From Latrodectus hesperus (lineage: Eukaryota; Arthropoda; Arachnida; Araneae; Theridiidae): a stretch of DNA of 64,000 nucleotides. The notes beneath the pieces were generated by a model, which had not been told where the DNA came from, searched no databases, and worked only from the letters and a program-made list of their open reading frames with translations. Below, piece after piece: positions 58,048 to 64,000 of the stretch (positions within the stretch are counted from its first letter, which is position 1; each line of letters begins with the position of its first letter). The DNA lies in contig JAJQOW010000015.1 of assembly GCA_037975125.1 (NCBI GenBank), positions 436,001 to 500,000 on the forward strand. Reading direction: 5' to 3'. The position numbers and the translations under genes are program-made.

Positions 58048-58416
58048 TGTATTGTTGTTACTTATGACACTTGGACAAGCCAAACTCGCTATGCCTTGGG
58101 TACGCGAATTTAAGTCTTTCGTTTTAATCAGAGCACCACGAAAGTGAAAGTACGTCTTTGCTCTTTTTTAAATCATCCAATTGATGGCACTTCCAGAGGA
58201 TCCACTCCCTCCATTTTGACATTGATTTGATGGGGGAGAAAATTTTCTGACCATTGCACCCATGGTAACTGCTCAATGACCGACCTCAGGACTTTCGATT
58301 CCACAGATTTAACGAGCACGTATATCGCATGTATTCGGTGGGTCTTTGGTGGCATTGGGAATCGAACCCCACTCTTCCGGATGAAAGGCCGGCATCCTAA
58401 CCACTATGCTACCATG
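58048..58416 (-). repeat. tRNA-headed SINE (family D) with 3' domain X
   Basis: On the minus strand it starts CCAGGCCATGGTAGCATAGT with A-box TGGTAGCATAGTGG and a B-box GGTTCGATTCC. A body unlike family B follows (GGGTCTTTGG region, CTCAATGACCGACC on +). The last 100 bases are shared with the SINE at 54438: GAGCAAAGACGTACTTTCAC and onward to CTTGTCCAAGTGTCATAAG. It abuts the last 67-bp repeat unit. Confidence 0.82.
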
Positions 58417-58484
58417 GCCTGGGATTTTGAGTATAGCCACTGCTTATAAATTTTCTTTATAAACATTAACTATTTCTTTGAGTT

Positions 58485-58990
58485 GTTCTTCGGTTTTAAC
58501 ATATAGGATTTATTTTTCAGACCAAAAAGACGGTGCTATCTCTCTTTTTGGTTTAATGACGATTATATCTTCTCATAAGGACTTTGACGTATGCCTTTCT
58601 TCACTTTATCAAGAATACCTGGAATATAATATTCTTGATAAATTGAAAAGCGAGAAAAACAATTTGACATTTATGTATATCGTCCACCCATACACTTAAC
58701 GTATTTTGTATATCCTGATGCTTCCTTTCAGCTGAGCCTTGTGTTTGACTATGGCGAGAATTTCGAAAAATTATATGGGCCTCATTCACAAAATGAATAT
58801 GAGTTGATTTCTGAATTCCCTTCTTTTGTCAGCAGCGTAACTGGAGCATCATTTGTTAAAAATATTTGAAGATGGAGATACGCTATCTTTTCAGGAGTCT
58901 AAATTTTTACAGAATGTAGCTGGACAAACTTCATTAAATGATCTTGATACACCATTAAGGAATATAAATTCGCCATTCCGGTGTGGCGAT
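58485..58990 (-). pseudogene. retroelement integrase relic
   Basis: Minus-strand fragments in two or more frames align with the integrase core and C-terminal region of Ty3/gypsy-type or KRBA2/SCAND3-like integrase genes. The pieces are KFVQLHSVK and PEKIAYLHLQIFL near 58,940-58,870, then SRHSQTQGSAERKHQDIQNT at 58,765-58,705, and IRQSPYEDMIVIKPK near 58,600. The RHSQ-QGS-ER motif carries the catalytic glutamate region. The DNG block expected between them is lost. No LTRs or other domains are visible. Confidence 0.7.
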
Positions 58991-61060
58991 AGGCATATAA
59001 AATCAATGTGACACACATCTTGAGTTTAACTTAAGAATTGAACACACACACACTGGTTTCACAAATTCTTTTTAAATACATGCATTTCAATTGATATTAT
59101 TTATATAAATTTAAGTACATTACAATTTCTTATGTAATATTTTTTTATTTAACTTGCAAATCCTCAAACATATACATTCTTTGTTCGTGGCATATTTGGG
59201 TGTGAGTTTTAAACAGTACAATGAAAAATTCATCGTTGGTAAAAACAATGTATATTTGGTTTTTCTGGTTTTACAGGTACAATCTATTTACTTTCATCAG
59301 CAATTATGAAAACAAAACTTTTTAATCGCCTGTAATCTAAATGGAGTGGGGTTCTTAGTCTTAGGAGAAATTATTATAGAAAATATCTCAGAGTATTTTT
59401 CTTGACAAAAATAAAAATAAATAAAAATATTAACACTGGCGTAAGAGCAAGGCATTATTGTTAAGATTTAAAAGAGATTGTTTATAAATATTGTAATTAT
59501 TAGCTTAGAATTCTTTAAACTAGTAAAGTTTTTAAAAATTAAAATCGTCCTTGCCGATTTAAATAACGAATCAAATTTACTGTAAGGTCACCCTTGAAGC
59601 GTTTCTTCGAGCCAAATTTGGCGAACATTTTTATTAGAAACCTGGCAAACTACTTTTACAGTTTGCCAGGTTTCCAATAAATTAACAATAAATTAAACAA
59701 TAAATTAAACAAAAATTTTCCAATAAATTAAACAAAAAGATATATAGCAAGATATCTAAATAAATAGTATCTATCTTAAAATATACTTTCTATGCTATTT
59801 AAGTCTCTGAAAAATTGTTATTGCTAGACGTATATTTAAATAAGCTTCATATTACCTTCTTATATAATTTGATTCTTCGTGCAATTATAACATATTTTAA
59901 TAAAGAATTCTATTATAAAAATATTTAAAATAATAAATCATAAGTTATTTTATAAGAATAATTATATTTCTTTATTGAAACAATGTTTTAATTTTAAGTA
60001 TTCCAGCTAACATTAATTGAATATTATCTATTAAAATATATTTTCGACGTTACCATAGATAATTTATTTCGAGATGAAAGAAATCAACTTCTTTTCAGCT
60101 ATTGTGTCATGTTTTTGATAACAGCCACTTACAACATAAGTCCATTAATTTTCCTTTTCTCATGGTCAGTTGGACATTTCTTGATGAAAAAAACAATTAT
60201 ATATAATTATACACATAATAACTTTTTTCATTTTTCAGTTTTTAGAAATAGATACTATATTTAAGATTCATTTTGGCACAGCTATACGATTATTTAACCA
60301 TTGCAAGTTGAAGGAATTTGTTCACCCTTCGCATCTTAACTTCTAATTCAAATTTTGAAGAAATTTGAAAAGTCCAATATATTCAAAAATCGAGCTTGAG
60401 ACTAATGATTAGAATTCTAAAATCGGATTATTAAAAATAAAATTCAAACGTTTAGAAAGAGACAATAGTTAATTTTTTTGTTTTATCCTTAAATTACTCA
60501 AAAAATCCTTGGCTGGAGCTATACTTAATCACTGGAGACTCATTAGAGAAAAGGAATTTGTGAACACATTAAAAATTGTCATGACTCACTAAAAAACCAC
60601 AAGAGATTTCATTCAAAAATAAAATTAATTTCAAATACATTTATTAGGATTCTAAGTATAAATATGATGAATTTCATAACAAGAATTATCTGAAGCAGTT
60701 CGCGTGAGATAATGCAGTCTGTTGTTTATCTCTAAAAAGGAGATTTTTTTTCTGTTTGCTTACTTAAAATAAATATTTGTATTAAATATTTGATTCCATT
60801 TAAATAAGTTAATTCAGGTTACCCAGTCAAAAAAGGCAAAAAAAAGGAAATATACCTTTATAATAATTGTTATTTTAAATGGCTTGCGTGAGAGTTAAGG
60901 AAGTTTGCAGTCTATTTGAAAAAAATTTTCTTTTTCTAAAATTTTTTTTTCAGTATTTGGTTTGGTTCATATCGACAAATAGATGATATTCAATTAAAAG
61001 AGAGGTAAAGGAATATCTTATCCACAGATGACTTATTTAATTTTAAGGAATTATTCATAA
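58991..61060. other. AT-rich intergenic sequence
   Basis: No genes seen. It contains a 17-bp, one-mismatch inverted repeat at 59634-59650 and 59661-59677 (AAACCTGGCAAAC core) and A/T-rich runs. Confidence 0.4.
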
Positions 61061-61061
61061 G

Positions 61062-61283
61062 GAACCCTATTTTGGTGTGGAATCCGATTTCCTCAGTACA
61101 CACATGCCTTAAGTACCCGTTTATAAGGTAGGCAACCATTCACAACCCATTCATACAAGGAAAGGACAAAGACAGGATAGATACAGAGATAAAGTACATT
61201 CATGCCTGAACTGGAATTCGAACCCAGGACCTCCCTATCCGCAATCAGACACGCTGACCACTAGACACGTTGGGCGGCCCATA
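61062..61283 (-). repeat. SINE family B copy with partial 3' domain Y
   Basis: Minus-strand head GGGCCGCCCAACGTGTCTAG, GTGGTCAGCG, then GGGAGGTCCTGGGTTCGAAT and the CAGGCATGAATG body. After CATGTGTGTACTGAGG it continues as AAATCGGATTCCACACC, the start of domain Y seen at 55720, then stops. Confidence 0.85.
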
Positions 61284-61479
61284 AGAAAATAGATATTATA
61301 TATACATAGAATAATATAGGTATTATATGTCATAAAAGAATTATGATATTATATACATAGCAACATAGAATAATTTCGAATGATTTAGAATTCCGATTGT
61401 TAAGAAAAATAAGCCTGTAAAATAAATAAAACGTCAAAAGAAAACACATTTTTATATCTCTAGAAAGCACAAATGAGGC

Positions 61480-61560
61480 CAAAGCCACCTTCAGTCCCAC
61501 TTTCTGAGGACCTCCCTATTCGTAGTCAGGCAAGCTGACCATTTGAGCAAGTTGGGTGTT
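61480..61560 (-). repeat. SINE family B head fragment
   Basis: GAGGACCTCCCTATTCGTAG and AGGCAAGCTGACCATTTGAG on the plus strand match the head of the neighbouring family B copies. The body is not present. Confidence 0.6.
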
Positions 61561-61605
61561 TTGAGATTTCTTAAATAAAAAATAAGATTATCCAGGGCTT
61601 ATATA

Positions 61606-61697
<92 letters not shown>
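61606..61697. repeat. (TA)n microsatellite
   Basis: About 90 bases of pure TA. Confidence 0.97.
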
Positions 61698-61700
<3 letters not shown>

Positions 61701-62347
61701 ATACTTGAATATATTACTTATATAACAACAAAATGGTTTTAGTTGAATCGAAACCTTTGCTAAAAAAAAATTCGTTTTAAAGAAAATCTCTTGTGAGTCA
61801 AATTCACAATGGCATATTAAAAACTTTATTTAACATAAAGTTATTGTAAATTAAAAAAAAAATTATTGTAATTTTTTTGGGCAATAAGGTTAAAAGAAAG
61901 AAAAGTGATAAAAATGTAAATTATCTTTTTAGTTGGTATGATTTGCCAGAAAAAGGAGGGTACCAATTCAAATGTCAGTCCGATCATCTGATCCCGGCTC
62001 CAAGTTGCAAACCAATTAGCATAGCTCACAAGTTTTCATAATTAGTCTTTGAAAGGGGAAAAAGATAGGTGTGTGGCCGAAAATGTAACATAATTTAACC
62101 TTATTTTATCTAACCTTGATATTTCTAGGAAGGGAGCAAGTTACCGACGTAATTTTTCTTGTTTCAAAAATTAACTAGTTCTAATCAGTTGATGTGTTTT
62201 TATAATCCATTCAAGAACCCTTCTTGAATCAAATACACAAGTAATATAATCTTCGAAAATTTTTATTAATTTTTTAGCATATTAATGCATATAATGTTAG
62301 GAGGTTAAAAGAATTGACGTTCTGTTTTGTTTGATAGAGATTATATA

Positions 62348-63250
<903 letters not shown>

Positions 63251-63254
63251 TATA

Positions 63255-64000
63255 TGATTTTAAACTATCGAAAATACTTCAATTTATTTCAAATAATTCG
63301 TGACTATAGCAATAATCGTAATACTTTGCCTATAATAAAATCGAAATATATATGAGAATGAAATTCACTTATTTGAGTTATTAAAGTCTAACGTCATGCT
63401 ACTCTCTGAAAGACTATAAATATCACAGTTGAATTTATTTAATAACAAATAAATTACAGTATTTTTAAAGTTTCACATAGGCTAATTTTGTTTGATAGAG
63501 ATTATATATATGATTTTAAACTATCGAAAATACTGCAATTTATTTCAAATAATTCGTGACTATAGCAACAATCGTAATACTTTGCCTATAATAAAATCGA
63601 AATATATATGAGAATGAAATTCACTTATTTGAGTTATTAAAGTCTAACGTCATGCTACTCTCTGAAAGACTATAAATATCACAGTTGAATTTATTTAATA
63701 ACAAATAAATTACAGTATTTTTAAAGTTTCACATAGGCTAATTTTGTTTGATAGAGATTATATATATGATTTTAAACTATCGAAAATACTGCAATTTATT
63801 TCAAATAATTCGTGACTATAGCAACAATCGTAATACTTTGCCTATAATAAAATCGAAATATATATGAGAATGAAATTCACTTATTTGAGTTATTAAAGTC
63901 TAACGTCATGCTACTCTCTGAAAGACTATAAATATCACAGTTGAATTTATTTAATAACAAATAAATTACAGTATTTTTAAAGTTTCACATAGGCTAATTT
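63255..64000. repeat. 256-bp tandem repeat, at least 2.9 units, runs off the window
   Basis: Units start at 63255, 63511 and 63767 (TGATTTTAAACTATCGAAAA), exactly 256 bases apart. Units 2 and 3 look identical as far as they go; unit 1 differs at a few positions (ACTTCAA for ACTGCAA, AGCAATAA for AGCAACAA). The unit ends TTGTTTGATAGAGATTATAT. Such homogeneity suggests recent amplification or satellite DNA. Confidence 0.97.

Noticed and set aside
57577..58147. Two open frames of 68 and 84 codons
   Set aside because: Both are produced by the 67-bp tandem repeat cycling through frames; no gene-like features.

Overview
The window is AT-rich eukaryotic DNA with long introns, GT-AG splicing and many transposable elements. 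The gene content, Tc1/mariner and hAT transposons, Jockey-like LINE pieces and tRNA-headed SINEs point to an arthropod. A spider or other arachnid seems most likely to me from the look of the repeats, but that assignment is inference and was not searched.

Region 1 (1-35,630, + strand): the 3' portion of one host gene, the orthologue of polybromo (PBRM1/BAF180), the chromatin-targeting subunit of the PBAF SWI/SNF remodeller. I can place 20 coding exons joined by phase-consistent GT/AG introns, about 746 residues in total. In order they encode BAH domain 1, an acidic linker, BAH domain 2, an HMG box, two C2H2-type zinc fingers and the conserved C-terminal block, ending in a stop at 35475-35477 and a poly(A) signal at 35630. 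The bromodomains must lie upstream of the window. The introns carry a degraded Jockey-like ORF1 with two zinc knuckles (about 19,817-21,430), a 5'-truncated LINE with target-site duplications (32,900-33,258), several SINE copies, long TA arrays and a series of short near-perfect inverted repeats.

Region 2 (35,640-49,190): intergenic. It holds a SINE, then a full-length but broken hAT element (38,273-41,695) with a perfect 8-bp target-site duplication. A LINE fragment is nested inside that element with its own 16-bp duplication. Next is an apparently intact Tc1/mariner element (42,192-43,411) with perfect 27-bp terminal inverted repeats, an uninterrupted 346-residue transposase and DD36E catalytic spacing. 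A MITE-like element and a three-copy repeat of about 190 bp follow.

Region 3 (49,190-54,140): a pile-up of dead DNA transposons: half of a DD34E Tc1 element, a Tc1 element with Sleeping-Beauty-like IR/DR ends, and a pogo/Tigger relic. A GC-richer repeat ending in a 134-bp TA array follows.

Region 4 (54,140-64,000): modular SINEs with different 3' domains, a 67-bp tandem repeat of seven units, a retroelement integrase relic, and a 903-bp internally deleted mariner-like element. The last sits exactly at a TA whose empty site is preserved in a neighbouring 256-bp tandem repeat that runs off the window end.

No CRISPR, rRNA, real tRNA or second host gene was found. The strongest items for follow-up are the intact DD36E transposon, the SINE module exchange, the nested hAT/LINE, and the deletion-derived element with its reconstructed empty site.
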